This document shows, one piece after another, positions 51,795 to 60,507 of a stretch of DNA of 64,000 nucleotides. Origin of the DNA: Rhizobium sp. RM. GTDB lineage: Bacteria > Pseudomonadota > Alphaproteobacteria > Rhizobiales > Rhizobiaceae. The first letter of the stretch is position 1, and each line of letters begins with the position of its first letter. Under the pieces are notes generated by a model, which was not told the origin of the DNA, did no database searches, and worked only from the letters and a program-made list of their open reading frames with translations. The stretch covers positions 1 to 64,000 of the forward strand of contig NZ_JACAWV010000002.1 of NCBI RefSeq assembly GCF_013390595.1. Direction: 5' to 3'. A program made the translations under genes and the position numbers.

Positions 51795-52414
51795 GCAGCG
51801 CCGCTCTTATGTGTGTTGCGCAGCGCTTCTATTGTTTCGAAACGCTCGATGAACAGGCGCTGCGCCTCGATTGCCGGCAGCGGAACGATGTCGACCATAT
51901 CACGCGTCAAACCGCGTGGCGTGCCGAAGAATTTTTGCGCCTCGGGAATGGAAAATCCCGCCAGTTCGGTCGCCTCGAAATAGGCGGCAGCCGTGTCCGC
52001 TTTCTTGATCAGGTCCTTCAGATCACGGGTGGGGTGTGGTGGCAGGCCAAAGCGCAGATGAATGGCAGCTTCCAGCCTTTTTTCGACGCTCTTGTAGCCA
52101 CCGCCGACGACCGATTTGAAAGGAGAGATCATGTCGCCGATCACATATTCGGGGGCGTCGTGCAAAAGTGCCATCTGCATGTCTTCGGGCGTCGCATTTG
52201 TGCACATCAGGCAAAAGATCGCTTCGACGACCAGGCAATGCTGCGCCACCGAAAAGGCATGATCGCCCTTCGTCTGACCGTTCCAGCGTGCAACGCGGGC
52301 AAGCCCATGGGCAATGTCGGCAATTTCGACATCGAGAGGAGAGGGATCGAGCAGATCGAGGCGTCTGCCGGACAGCATCCGTTGCCAGGCGCGCGGGCTT
52401 TTCGCAGGCGCCAC
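51791..52414 (-). CDS. HD-domain phosphohydrolase (YfbR-like)
   Basis: A 207-residue HD protein from the GTG at 52414, five bases after GGAGGAC; a reading to 52471 would overlap ygfZ and begins with unrelated sequence. Metal ligands appear in KGDHAFSVAQHCLVV (H52 and H59), ALLHDAPEYVIGD (H85-D86) and a final aspartate in LIKKADTAAAYFEA. The pattern resembles 5'-deoxynucleotidase YfbR. It starts two bases after the ygfZ stop and overlaps the phosphatase gene. Confidence 0.8.
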   Translation of the reverse strand: MAPAKSPRAWQRMLSGRRLDLLDPSPLDVEIADIAHGLARVARWNGQTKGDHAFSVAQHCLVVEAIFCLMCTNATPEDMQMALLHDAPEYVIGDMISPFKSVVGGGYKSVEKRLEAAIHLRFGLPPHPTRDLKDLIKKADTAAAYFEATELAGFSIPEAQKFFGTPRGLTRDMVDIVPLPAIEAQRLFIERFETIEALRNTHKSGAA

Positions 52415-52416
52415 CG

Positions 52417-53265
52417 TCAGTCCTCCGCGCCAGCGGCGGGGTCCGCAACGGGGAAGGAAAGGCCGCTCCATTCGGGCAGGTGCATCGTCACCGCCGTCTC
52501 TCCGGCAAACAGCGGTGTTCCGGACGCAAGAGCATCGGCAACGCGGTCGGTACGAACAATCGCCAGTGCCTTGGTGCCGTTGACGGTCCCGAGTGCGCCA
52601 AATGGCTTGCCACCTGCCGTCATTGCCGTGCCGCTGGCGGGAAGGTCGCCATCGGCTTCAACGATCACAACGCGACGACGCGCTGTTCCACGGTGTTTCA
52701 TGCGCGAGACGACTTCCTGACCGACGAAGCAGCCCTTCTTGAAGGAAACGCCGTCATTGACGTCCATCAGCACATCATGCGGAAAGGCATCCTGCAGGGC
52801 GTAATCATCACCGGATTCGACAATGCCGGTTTCGACACGCAGCGCGTCGTAAGCCGCTACGTCGCCAGACGCGGCGCTACCCGCCAGACGGTAGAGATCG
52901 ACGCTGGCCTTGGCGAAACGGCCGTCCTTCACCGCGCCTTGCGGCGCGGGTTCATTCCAGAACACGCTGACGCCTTCGGCTGCTTCAGCCTTGAGATCGA
53001 CAGGCGCACGCAGTTTGTACATCGTCAGACGACGAAGCAGGGCATCCTGTTCACCGACACCTGTTTCGATAAGGAAGTCGGAACCGTCGCGGGCAATCAG
53101 GAAATCAAACAGGATTTTCCCCTGTGGGGTTAGCAGCGCACTGGCGCGCGCTTCCGCCTCGGGCAAAATCTCGACATCGGTTGTGATGAGGTTGTTCAGA
53201 AATTCCGCAGCACCGGTGCCGGAAACTCTGATCAGGCGGCGGTTGGCAAGAAAAGCGGAGGGCAT
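52417..53265 (-). CDS. ygfZ: YgfZ/GcvT-like folate-binding protein
   Basis: A 282-residue tetrahydrofolate-binding protein involved in assembly or repair of iron-sulfur clusters. The diagnostic motif KGCFVGQEVVSRMKHRG is at about residues 176-192, with the active cysteine. The N-terminal half has the GcvT barrel fold (FLNNLITTDVEILPEAEARA, LTPQGKILFDFLI). First gene of a tightly packed three-gene minus-strand unit with an HD protein and a phosphatase. Confidence 0.92.
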   Translation of the reverse strand: MPSAFLANRRLIRVSGTGAAEFLNNLITTDVEILPEAEARASALLTPQGKILFDFLIARDGSDFLIETGVGEQDALLRRLTMYKLRAPVDLKAEAAEGVSVFWNEPAPQGAVKDGRFAKASVDLYRLAGSAASGDVAAYDALRVETGIVESGDDYALQDAFPHDVLMDVNDGVSFKKGCFVGQEVVSRMKHRGTARRRVVIVEADGDLPASGTAMTAGGKPFGALGTVNGTKALAIVRTDRVADALASGTPLFAGETAVTMHLPEWSGLSFPVADPAAGAED

Positions 53266-53441
53266 GGCTTCACCGTTCGGTTTGTCTGAAGCGCCGGACC
53301 TCCCTGCGGATGCCGCAGAGGGACGCTTCTATCCATCTGTTTCCACGCAACTTCAAATAAAACGACGAGCGCTTTTCAGGAAGTTGCCTCGTTTCGCACA
53401 GTTAGGATTTTTGCGCGCAGACGGCAAGCGCCGGACGACCC

Positions 53442-54215
53442 TCAGTCGCCCGCCGTGAAAAATTTCCATTTACCGTCAGGCGAAATGCCGATGCGGTAGA
53501 AGCTGTAGTTGCCGAACTCCTGCATATCGGCCAGGTCGCCGGCCGTGATGATGCGCAGCAATTCCACCTTTTCCGGTGCAGTCAGCGTATTCAGCGCTTT
53601 GCCAGCGAAATAGGGGAAGACGTAGGCTTCATCCGGTGTGCCAGCGTCCATATGCGCATAGCCGGTGGACAGCAGGTCAATGATGATGGCCAGAACTTCG
53701 AGACCGTCGGGGTCGCCGGAGAAACTTTTCAGGGCCGCAATCGGATCGTCGTCGTCACTGCCTTCGATGCGTGCCTGATTCGAACCGGATGTGATCAGAG
53801 GGCGCAGCTTCTCGATATCGCCCGAAGCAGCGGCGTCGATGATCTGCTGGCGAAGCTTGCGAACGGCTTCCGGAGCCTTGCTGAAATCGTGCTCGACCGT
53901 CACCGACATTTCCGATGCACCATTCTGGGACGCCGCTGCCGCATTCGAATTGGCAGATCGGTCAACCAGCGGGTCGGGCATCGGAATGCCTTCCGAATCA
54001 CCTTCGACTTCGTCGGGTTCGGGTGCCTGTTCCTGCCCCTGTGCCGGCTGCTCGCCGGTCTGGGCCTGCGGCGCGTTCTCAGCACCAGGTGCCGGTTTCA
54101 ATTCGGACAAGGCAAATGCGAAATTGGGCGTGACGGCCGACACAACCGTAACGGCAAGCAAAATTGAGAGGGCGGCAGAAGACCGCAAAAGCCTCTTGCT
54201 CAGGCAAGACATCAT
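53442..54215 (-). CDS. Secreted hypothetical protein with acidic/Pro-Gln-rich linker
   Basis: A 257-residue protein with a signal peptide (about 1-34, LLRSSAALSILLAVTVVSAV). Residues about 38-80 are a low-complexity Ala/Gln/Pro/Glu linker (GEQPAQGQEQAPEPDEVEG), followed by a conserved-looking globular part (about 105-257) with EAVRKLRQQIIDAAASGDIE, DPIAALKSFSGDPDGLEVLA and YSFYRIGISPDGKWKFF. I do not recognise a family. It lies 13 bases after a short hypothetical gene on the same strand. Confidence 0.7.
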   Translation of the reverse strand: MMSCLSKRLLRSSAALSILLAVTVVSAVTPNFAFALSELKPAPGAENAPQAQTGEQPAQGQEQAPEPDEVEGDSEGIPMPDPLVDRSANSNAAAASQNGASEMSVTVEHDFSKAPEAVRKLRQQIIDAAASGDIEKLRPLITSGSNQARIEGSDDDDPIAALKSFSGDPDGLEVLAIIIDLLSTGYAHMDAGTPDEAYVFPYFAGKALNTLTAPEKVELLRIITAGDLADMQEFGNYSFYRIGISPDGKWKFFTAGD

Positions 54216-54228
54216 AGAACTCCGGCTT

Positions 54229-54486
54229 TTACTGTATCACCCGCTGCGGCGAAAACTCGCCAGCAAGCATCCGCTGGCGTAGCGATTCCAGCATGGCTTC
54301 CGCGCCAGCTTCACCGTGGATACGGATGGTCTCGCGCATGGCCAGAGCGATGGCGGCATCGGCGATGATTTCCGGCTCGATGCCGTCTGCCATGCCGTCA
54401 GCCCAGGCTTCGTTCTGGTGTTCCAGAGCGACCTGCATCTTTTCGTGCACGATCATATCGTCGATTTCGTTACGGCTTGTCTGCAT
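54229..54486 (-). CDS. Conserved-looking small hypothetical protein (85 residues)
   Basis: An 85-residue, acidic, mostly helical protein: MQTSRNEIDDMIVHEKMQVA, then EPEIIADAAIALAMRETIRI and LESLRQRMLAGEFSPQRVIQ. It has neither signal peptide nor membrane segment. The start is preceded by a weak AGGATGA-like site. No function known. It is co-directional with and close to the secreted protein at 53442-54215. Confidence 0.65.
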   Translation of the reverse strand: MQTSRNEIDDMIVHEKMQVALEHQNEAWADGMADGIEPEIIADAAIALAMRETIRIHGEAGAEAMLESLRQRMLAGEFSPQRVIQ

Positions 54487-54591
54487 CTTTCATCCTCGAC
54501 AGGGCGGGCAAGTCGTTACCACCCTGTTAACAACACTAACAGCCTTTTATCAAAACGGCACAGGCTGCGGCGAAAAGAGGTTAATAAATCC

Positions 54592-55029
54592 CTAATTTCC
54601 GAACCTGGACGCGATTTCCTGCGCGAGTGTTGCCCCTTCGTTACGGTAGTTCTCTTCTGCCACGACCGCGGCCTGCGTGCAACTGGTGTGAATAGCCGCA
54701 AAAGAGCGGTATCCACGGTTGAATGCAGCAGTCATTCTCTGACGTCGTTCCGGCTCGTTGGCCGTATCGGCCGCCAAAAGGTCGCTCATGGGTTTGCGCC
54801 AGTCTTCAGCGCCGGGAGACGGGCACAATGTCCTCAGATATTGCACAGCTCCCAATATTTCCGAAAGCCGCGCCAGTTTGTCGTCATAGGGAGCAGGCTT
54901 GTTGGGTGCTGCCGACGCCGGTGCTGTCACCTTCGGAGACGTGCCAACCTGCTGCGCTACGACAGCGCTGATCGACCCGCCAAAAGCGAGACTTGCAGCA
55001 AAAAGGGACAGGAAAATGGTTTTCGGCAT
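54592..55029 (-). CDS. TIGR02301-like periplasmic protein
   Basis: A 145-residue protein with a signal peptide (about 1-25, IFLSLFAASLAFGGSISAVVA). The mature region contains LARLSEILGAVQYLRTLC, WRKPMSDLLAA, GYRSFAAIHTSCTQAAV and ENYRNEGATLAQEIASRFG, the order seen in the alphaproteobacterial TIGR02301 family. Two cysteines probably form a disulfide in the periplasm. No function is established. Start placed at 55029 rather than farther upstream because the signal peptide begins there. Confidence 0.7.
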   Translation of the reverse strand: MPKTIFLSLFAASLAFGGSISAVVAQQVGTSPKVTAPASAAPNKPAPYDDKLARLSEILGAVQYLRTLCPSPGAEDWRKPMSDLLAADTANEPERRQRMTAAFNRGYRSFAAIHTSCTQAAVVAEENYRNEGATLAQEIASRFGN

Positions 55030-55118
55030 CGTAATCGCGTTCTGCCCCACACATACTCGTGAACACCCGGCGGGCCGCCGACCGGTTCTAAATAATAGCG
55101 ATTCTGGCTGGTATGCAA

Positions 55119-55535
55119 TCACCGCAGGATGCGTTCGGCACATTCTACAACGCTTTCGGGCGCTGGCAGGCGGCGTATTTCGTCCAGCGTGAACCATCCG
55201 GCCTCAGCCGCATCATCACTCGCCGTCGCGATCACGCCTTCATCCGTCTCTACAGTAAAAACAGAGAGAAAATAATGGCTTGTCAGCGTGCCTGATTCGT
55301 TGCGCGACGGCAGGTCGTATGTGGCAAACAGCTCCGGTTTGCGGGCGACGATGCCGGTTTCTTCCTCGAGTTCACGAAGTGCTGTCTGCGCTGGCGTTTC
55401 GCCATCCTCACCCCGTCCACCGGGGAAGGCGAACATGTCTCTGGATGGCGGATTGATGCGGCGGATGAGAAGCAACCGGTCGCCGTTGCGAACAATGGCA
55501 GAAGAAGCGGCGCGCGGTTTTATGCGGATTGTCAT
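55119..55535 (-). CDS. NUDIX hydrolase
   Basis: A 138-residue pyrophosphohydrolase. Start taken at about 55535 (MTIRIKPRAASS); an in-frame ATG at 55598 would add 21 residues without similarity. The Nudix box GGRGEDGETPAQTALRELEEETGI carries the Gx5Ex7REUxEExGU pattern. Position after the box (LFATYDLPSRNESG) and a short C-terminal tail fit ADP-ribose or nucleotide-type Nudix enzymes, but the substrate is open. Divergent from ynfA. Confidence 0.9.
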   Translation of the reverse strand: MTIRIKPRAASSAIVRNGDRLLLIRRINPPSRDMFAFPGGRGEDGETPAQTALRELEEETGIVARKPELFATYDLPSRNESGTLTSHYFLSVFTVETDEGVIATASDDAAEAGWFTLDEIRRLPAPESVVECAERILR

Positions 55536-55666
55536 GAAAAGATGTCGCCTCTTGCTCTGTGCCGGACCATGCCGGTAAACGGTATGTGCATTGTTCATCG
55601 CGCGTCCATGACACTATCATTTTCGCCGGGGAATCGATTGTCACTCTGCACACAAAAGACGGTTGA

Positions 55667-55990
55667 ATGAAGGTTTATGTCATCTACGCCGCGGCAGCCC
55701 TGGCGGAAATCGCTGGCTGTTTCGCGTTCTGGGCCTGGCTAAAGCTCGACAGGTCCATTTGGGTTCTGGCTCCCGGCATGGTGGCGCTGGCAGCTTTTGC
55801 ATGGTTGTTGACGCTGGTGCCGAGCGAGGCAGCAGGACGGGCCTATGCCGCGTATGGTGGGATCTACATTGTCGCATCGCTTGCATGGCTATGGGGCGTG
55901 GAAGGGCATATGCCCGATCGTTGGGATGTTGCAGGCGGCGTCGTCTGCCTTGCCGGATCGGCTCTCATCCTTTTCGGTCCAAGGGTTTAG
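55667..55990 (+). CDS. ynfA: YnfA/UPF0060-family membrane protein
   Basis: A 107-residue protein with four hydrophobic segments, resembling small multidrug resistance-type transporters. It starts [20 protein letters not shown] with the conserved glutamate E14 in the first helix and has [20 protein letters not shown] in the middle. Length is typical of the family. Function is not established. Thirteen bases before the HMCES gene, so possibly co-transcribed. Confidence 0.9.
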   Translation: MKVYVIYAAAALAEIAGCFAFWAWLKLDRSIWVLAPGMVALAAFAWLLTLVPSEAAGRAYAAYGGIYIVASLAWLWGVEGHMPDRWDVAGGVVCLAGSALILFGPRV

Positions 55991-56002
55991 AGGGCAACAC
56001 TC

Positions 56003-56764
56003 ATGTGCGGACGTTTCGTATTGACCTCGACACCGGAAGAGATTGCCGAATATCTCGACCTGATAGGGCTCGATACCTTCCCGGCCCGATATAACATTGC
56101 GCCGACGCAGCCGGTCATTGTGGTAATCGAGGGGGAACGGCAGGAAAAAGGCAGCAACCTGCCGAACCGTCAGGCCGTTCTGGTCCGCTGGGGTTTTTTG
56201 CCAGGTTGGGTGAAAGAACCGAAGGATTTCCCGCTTCTCATTAACGCCAGATCTGAAACGGCAATCGGCAAGGCGTCCTTCCGTGCAGCGATGCGTCATC
56301 GACGTGTGCTGGTGCCGGCAACCGGCTTTTATGAATGGCGTCGGCCTCCGAAAGAGGAGGGCGGCAAACCGCAGCCTTATTTTATCCGTCCCAAGCGTGG
56401 CGGCATCGTCGCCTTTGCTGGTTTGATGGAGACGTGGTCGTCTGCTGATGGTTCGGAAGTTGATACGGGGGCGATCCTCACGACCGCTGCCAATGCAACG
56501 GTCGGGCGCATTCACGATCGCATGCCGGTGGTCATCTCGCCAGAGGATTTCAGCCGCTGGCTGGATTGCAAGACGCAAGAGCCGCGCGCCGTTGCCGACC
56601 TGATGAAACCCGTCGAGGACGATTTTTTTGAGATGATCCCCGTCTCGGACAAGGTGAACAAGGTCGCCAATGTCGGCGCGGATCTGCTTGAAGCTGTTGA
56701 GGAAAAACAACCTCTGCCGAAGGTCAAACCGGCAAAAGACAACGGCCAGATGTCACTCTTCTAA
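56003..56764 (+). CDS. SOS response-associated peptidase (HMCES/YedK)
   Basis: A 253-residue DNA-abasic-site crosslinking protein. The initiator methionine is followed by the catalytic C2 in MCGRF, which on methionine removal forms a thiazolidine link to abasic sites in single-stranded DNA. Other conserved blocks: RYNIAPTQPVIVV, NARSETAIGKASFRAAMRHRR, PATGFYEW (catalytic Glu) and RIHDRMPVVI (catalytic His). A lysine-rich C-terminal extension ends GQMSLF. Often called SRAP. No LexA-type operator was found. Confidence 0.94.
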   Translation: MCGRFVLTSTPEEIAEYLDLIGLDTFPARYNIAPTQPVIVVIEGERQEKGSNLPNRQAVLVRWGFLPGWVKEPKDFPLLINARSETAIGKASFRAAMRHRRVLVPATGFYEWRRPPKEEGGKPQPYFIRPKRGGIVAFAGLMETWSSADGSEVDTGAILTTAANATVGRIHDRMPVVISPEDFSRWLDCKTQEPRAVADLMKPVEDDFFEMIPVSDKVNKVANVGADLLEAVEEKQPLPKVKPAKDNGQMSLF

Positions 56765-56781
56765 AGTAATGACGCCGAAGT

Positions 56782-58074
56782 CTAGTTGCTGCGCCCCATC
56801 TTCTGCAAACGCTCCTCGATCATGACATCGGAATAGACGCGGTTACGGCCATTCGCCTTGGCAAGATAGAGAAGCTGATCGGCGGCATTGAGCTGATTGT
56901 CGAAAGGTTCGCCCTTTTCGATACCGACCACGCCAAGCGAAATCGTGAGCGCCAGTTCGCTGCCGCTCAGCTTTTGTCCATTCGCCTCGACATGGGCGCG
57001 CAATCTCTCACAGAACTGGTAGGCAGAATCGGCATCGAGTCCGCGCAGGAATATCGCGAATTCCTCACCGCCGAGGCGGGCAGGGATATGACGTTCGCCC
57101 TGGCACATGTCGTTGAGAAGATCGGCAAGCTTTTTCAGCGCCCTGTCGCCGGCGTCATGGCCAAGCGTATCGTTGATCTTCTTGAAATGATCGATATCGA
57201 GGATGGCGACCGCGCCGTTCTCGTCGTCTCTGTTGATGATGTCCATCAATGCCCGTGTGCGATCAAAAAACGAACGGCGGTTGGGAAGCCCGGTCAGATG
57301 ATCGCGCTCGGCCAGTTCCCGAAGCCGCTTGAGCTGTTTCATCGTTTCGATGTTGTTGTCGATGCGGCATTGCAGTTCTTCCGGCACAAAAGGCCGGTAG
57401 ATGAAGTCGGATGCCCCAGCTTTCAGAAAGCTTGCCGAAAGAAGTCGATCCGACGACGACGAAATACCGATGATCCGCAGATCCTCCGACGAACGGCTGT
57501 CGCGAATACGGCGCGTCAGTTCATAGCCGTCCATGTCGGGCATGTGGTAGTCAGTTAGAACAAGCTGAATCGACGGCTCGCGTGCGAGAATTTCCAGTGC
57601 CTGCTTGCCGGAATGAGCTTCACTGACCCTGAAGTTCTGCCGCTCCAGAATTTCCACCAGTCCCGAACGCGCACTTCTGGCATCGTCCACGATCAGAACG
57701 GAAAATTGCCTGTTGGTCAGGATACGGTCCACGGTCTTTACGACTGCGTCGACGGTGCGGTGACCATCCTTGACGATGTAATCGATGATCTTCTTCTCGG
57801 CGTAGCGGCGGCGCGCTTCCTCATCGACCGTGGCGGTGAAGACGATCGTCGGAACCTTGTGGTCTGCCAGAAGCCCAAGAATTTCGCCCTTTGGCGCGTC
57901 GGGGAGGTTCAGGCCGGTAAGTGCGAGGGTGAATTCGTTGGCAACGAGCAGAGATTTCGCCTGTTTCATGCTGTCGCAATGAACGACATCGGCCTGCGTT
58001 TCCTCCGCCAGCCGCTTTTTCAGCAGCATGGAAAGCGCAACAGAATCTTCAATCAGAAGGATTTTATCCAGCAT
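56782..58074 (-). CDS. PleD-like diguanylate cyclase with two receiver domains
   Basis: A 430-residue protein. First receiver domain (about 4-120) has E9-D10 and the late K102, but the usual phospho-aspartate is replaced by G54 (LALTGLNLPD). Second receiver (about 126-245) retains D175 (LVLTDYHMPDMDG). The GGDEF domain (about 260-425) has the active form LGGEEFAIF, so it should make c-di-GMP; the RxxD inhibitory site upstream of it is missing. Layout and receiver degeneracy resemble Caulobacter PleD. Confidence 0.92.
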   Translation of the reverse strand: MLDKILLIEDSVALSMLLKKRLAEETQADVVHCDSMKQAKSLLVANEFTLALTGLNLPDAPKGEILGLLADHKVPTIVFTATVDEEARRRYAEKKIIDYIVKDGHRTVDAVVKTVDRILTNRQFSVLIVDDARSARSGLVEILERQNFRVSEAHSGKQALEILAREPSIQLVLTDYHMPDMDGYELTRRIRDSRSSEDLRIIGISSSSDRLLSASFLKAGASDFIYRPFVPEELQCRIDNNIETMKQLKRLRELAERDHLTGLPNRRSFFDRTRALMDIINRDDENGAVAILDIDHFKKINDTLGHDAGDRALKKLADLLNDMCQGERHIPARLGGEEFAIFLRGLDADSAYQFCERLRAHVEANGQKLSGSELALTISLGVVGIEKGEPFDNQLNAADQLLYLAKANGRNRVYSDVMIEERLQKMGRSN

Positions 58075-58475
58075 AACCGTCCTCCAAGCCTCCTGATGGC
58101 TTGTTCCCAGGATTCACACACCATGCCCAAGGGCACCAGACAGATCTGGAGCTTGGATGGGTCCGCCATAAGGCAGAGAATCACGAGAGCAATAACTCAT
58201 GAGTGTAGTCGTAGTGTAAGGACGGTCGCAGGTACAGCCTGCTTGCAGGGGTTGTATATTTTATCGAGAACGCAAGGCCATTCTCGACAAAAGCTTGGCG
58301 TTATCGAAAAGACGCCTGGAAAATATCGAGCATTGATTGAAATGCCTGCAGTAAAAAGGGGAGAGTTTGTTGGCCCGATTGTCAGCGGGCCATCTGTTCT
58401 TTTTCTGGAAGATGCGGAACGTCACCTTGTCTCGGCAACGGCAATATCCCAGCCAATCGTGAAAAATCAATGTTT
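58075..58475. other. Intergenic region, 401 bases
   Basis: Gap upstream of the GGDEF gene. It holds several short inverted repeats, such as TCGAGAA/TTCTCGA around 58264-58287 and TGGCCCG/CGGGCCA at about 58371-58392. The second is followed by TCTGTTCTTTTT and might terminate a small RNA transcribed rightward, but no promoter could be defined. No gene is accepted here. Confidence 0.35.
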
Positions 58476-58607
58476 TCAGGCGGGCTTTGCGGTCGGCTTG
58501 CGCTTCAGCATCAGTGCTGCAGCAGCAACAGCCTTCAGTCCAAGCGGGCGGTAATGGCTGTTGAGGTCGGTTTTCTGTTGCGCGTCGGCGGTTGTCTTGT
58601 TCGTCAT
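58476..58607 (-). CDS. Small hypothetical protein (43 residues)
   Basis: ATG at 58607 preceded by GGAGAGAG, stop TGA at 58476-58478. It begins MTNKTTADAQQKTDLNSHYR and continues RPLGLKAVAAAALMLKRKP, an alanine-rich helix with basic flanks, ending TAKPA. No signal peptide or known domain. The ribosome-binding site and clean helix pattern support a real gene; the overlapping longer frame at 58261-58671 looks non-coding. Confidence 0.5.
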   Translation of the reverse strand: MTNKTTADAQQKTDLNSHYRPLGLKAVAAAALMLKRKPTAKPA

Positions 58608-58769
58608 GTCTCTCTCCAGATGTTCCCCGATCGCTTCCGGCGATCTGCGTGGGAGGCTCTTTCGATTGCAATCATGACGGATTCGAGGCGGAAAGAATCG
58701 AAACCGGTGTTTTCAACCTGCGACATTTTGCGCCTCGAAAACGACGCGTGGAAAGCCGTTGATTGTGGG

Positions 58770-59633
58770 TCAGATGCCGCGATCGAGACCGTCGCCGCCA
58801 TCCGCTTCGCTATGGCCGTCTTCCTCGATCGTCAGCGTGCCGTAACGGCGGTGCCACAGGCGGGCGCTGAAAGGAATGAAGACGAGATAGGCGGCGACCG
58901 TCAGAACCAGCACTTCCCAGGTAAAGCTCATCAGCATGGCCACATAAAGCACGACGACGAGGATCATCGGCAGCACCAGATCGCGGCGAATGCGGCTTGC
59001 CTTGCCGGACCAGACAGGAAGGCGGCTGATGAGGAAATAGCCGATCAAGACCGTGTAAGCTGCAGCGATATAGGCGAATGTCTTGTCTGGCTCTACGCCG
59101 AGGAAGCCGAGATAGACGGGCAGTAGCACGAGCATAGCACCCATAGGTGCGGGCACGCCGACGAAAAACTCTGCCTGCCAGGGCGCCTTCACGGCGCGTT
59201 CGATCATGACATTGAAGCGGGCAAGGCGCAGACCGGCGGCGATCACATAGATCAGCGCGGCGATCCAGCCGAATGAGCGTGCCTGATCGAGCAGATAGGC
59301 ATAAACCACCAGGGCAGGGGCGACACCGAAGTTGACGATGTCGGCAAGCGAGTCCATCTGCTCGCCGAACTTCGAGGTCGCCTTCATCATCCGCGCAATG
59401 CGGCCGTCGATCCCATCGAGAAATGCGGCCAGCAGCACCATGCCGACGGCAAGTTCGAAGCGGCCTTCAAAGGCAAGGCGAACGCCGCTCAGACCAGCGC
59501 AGATGGCCAGAACCGTGATGAGATTGGGAACGACGAGCCGAAGGGGTATTTCCCGCAACCGCGGACCGCGGCCGCTGTCGTTTCTCGCATCATGTTTTTC
59601 GTTCTGCAGTGGCTGCGATGCCGGCGTTTCCAT
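58770..59633 (-). CDS. pssA: CDP-diacylglycerol-serine O-phosphatidyltransferase
   Basis: A 287-residue membrane enzyme that makes phosphatidylserine, the precursor of phosphatidylethanolamine. The CDP-alcohol phosphatidyltransferase signature DGx2ARx8Gx3Dx3D reads DGIDGRIARMMKATSKFGEQ and continues MDSLADIVNF (near residue 85). Several hydrophobic helices follow. Start chosen at 59633, nine bases after GGAAGGG; an ATG at 59639 is nearly as good. Psd lies 22 bases upstream in the same transcript, a common psd-pssA order. Confidence 0.93.
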   Translation of the reverse strand: METPASQPLQNEKHDARNDSGRGPRLREIPLRLVVPNLITVLAICAGLSGVRLAFEGRFELAVGMVLLAAFLDGIDGRIARMMKATSKFGEQMDSLADIVNFGVAPALVVYAYLLDQARSFGWIAALIYVIAAGLRLARFNVMIERAVKAPWQAEFFVGVPAPMGAMLVLLPVYLGFLGVEPDKTFAYIAAAYTVLIGYFLISRLPVWSGKASRIRRDLVLPMILVVVLYVAMLMSFTWEVLVLTVAAYLVFIPFSARLWHRRYGTLTIEEDGHSEADGGDGLDRGI

Positions 59634-59655
59634 TACCATGCCCTTCCTGTTTACG

Positions 59656-60354
59656 TCAGCCGCGACGGCTGATCGTCGGGCCTTTGTCAGAACCGAATTC
59701 GGCAAGCACGGTTTCCCCTGCAATGGCCGTCTGACCGACGGCGACGCGCGCCTGGAAGCCTTCGGGGAGGAAAATGTCGAGGCGCGAACCGAAGCGGATA
59801 AGACCGAAACGCTCACCGGCGTCGACTGGTTCATTCGGTTTTACCCAGCATACGATGCGGCGGGCAACCATGCCGGCGATCTGCACGACGCCGACCTTGC
59901 CATGCGAGGTCTCAATCACCAGGCCGTTGCGCTCGTTGTCTTCCGACGCCTTGTCGACTTCCGCGTTCAGGAAGAGGCCTGGACGGTAAGCGACATTGAC
60001 GATACGGCCGCGCACCGGCGAGCGGTTCACGTGGCAATTGAAAACGTTCATGAACACCGAAATGCGCACCATCGGTTCCTTGCCGAGTTCCAGCTCAAGC
60101 GGCGGAACGACGGTCTGGATTGCCGAAACCTTGCCATCGGCCGGGCTGATGATCAGGTCGTCATCTTGCGGCGTCACACGCTCGGGATCACGGAAGAAGT
60201 AAGCGCACCAGGCCGTCAGCACGAGGCCGACCCAGAACAGCGGTTCGGCTATCCAGCCGAGCACCAGCGAGGCGACGAAGAAGGCAGCGACAAAAACGTA
60301 GCCTTCTTTGTGGATCGGCACGATGGTGTTGCGAATGGTGTCGAACAGATTCAT
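59656..60354 (-). CDS. psd: Phosphatidylserine decarboxylase
   Basis: A 232-residue pyruvoyl enzyme that converts phosphatidylserine to phosphatidylethanolamine. The self-cleavage site is the GS of RFGSRLDIF near residue 190; other conserved parts are [27 protein letters not shown] and [14 protein letters not shown]. This is the short proteobacterial type II form. Start at 60354 ([13 protein letters not shown]), because the longer frame to 60474 begins with unrelated sequence. It is followed by pssA. Confidence 0.94.
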   Translation of the reverse strand: MNLFDTIRNTIVPIHKEGYVFVAAFFVASLVLGWIAEPLFWVGLVLTAWCAYFFRDPERVTPQDDDLIISPADGKVSAIQTVVPPLELELGKEPMVRISVFMNVFNCHVNRSPVRGRIVNVAYRPGLFLNAEVDKASEDNERNGLVIETSHGKVGVVQIAGMVARRIVCWVKPNEPVDAGERFGLIRFGSRLDIFLPEGFQARVAVGQTAIAGETVLAEFGSDKGPTISRRG

Positions 60355-60507
60355 AAGATTCCTTGCTCCAATTTTCGTTTGCCGCCCGTACAGGTTGCCG
60401 CAATGCGACCTCATCTGTTGCGGGATGCGACAAATCTTGCATAGCTGGTTACAGCCAAACATCGCGCCCGGCAATGGATTCCGGTCGTCGGCCGTAGTTT
60501 ATGCCCG

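Noticed and set aside
58261-58671. 136-residue minus-strand frame over the 43-residue gene
   Set aside because: Cysteine- and arginine-rich low-quality sequence with no ribosome-binding site; the shorter frame at 58476-58607 has a far better start.
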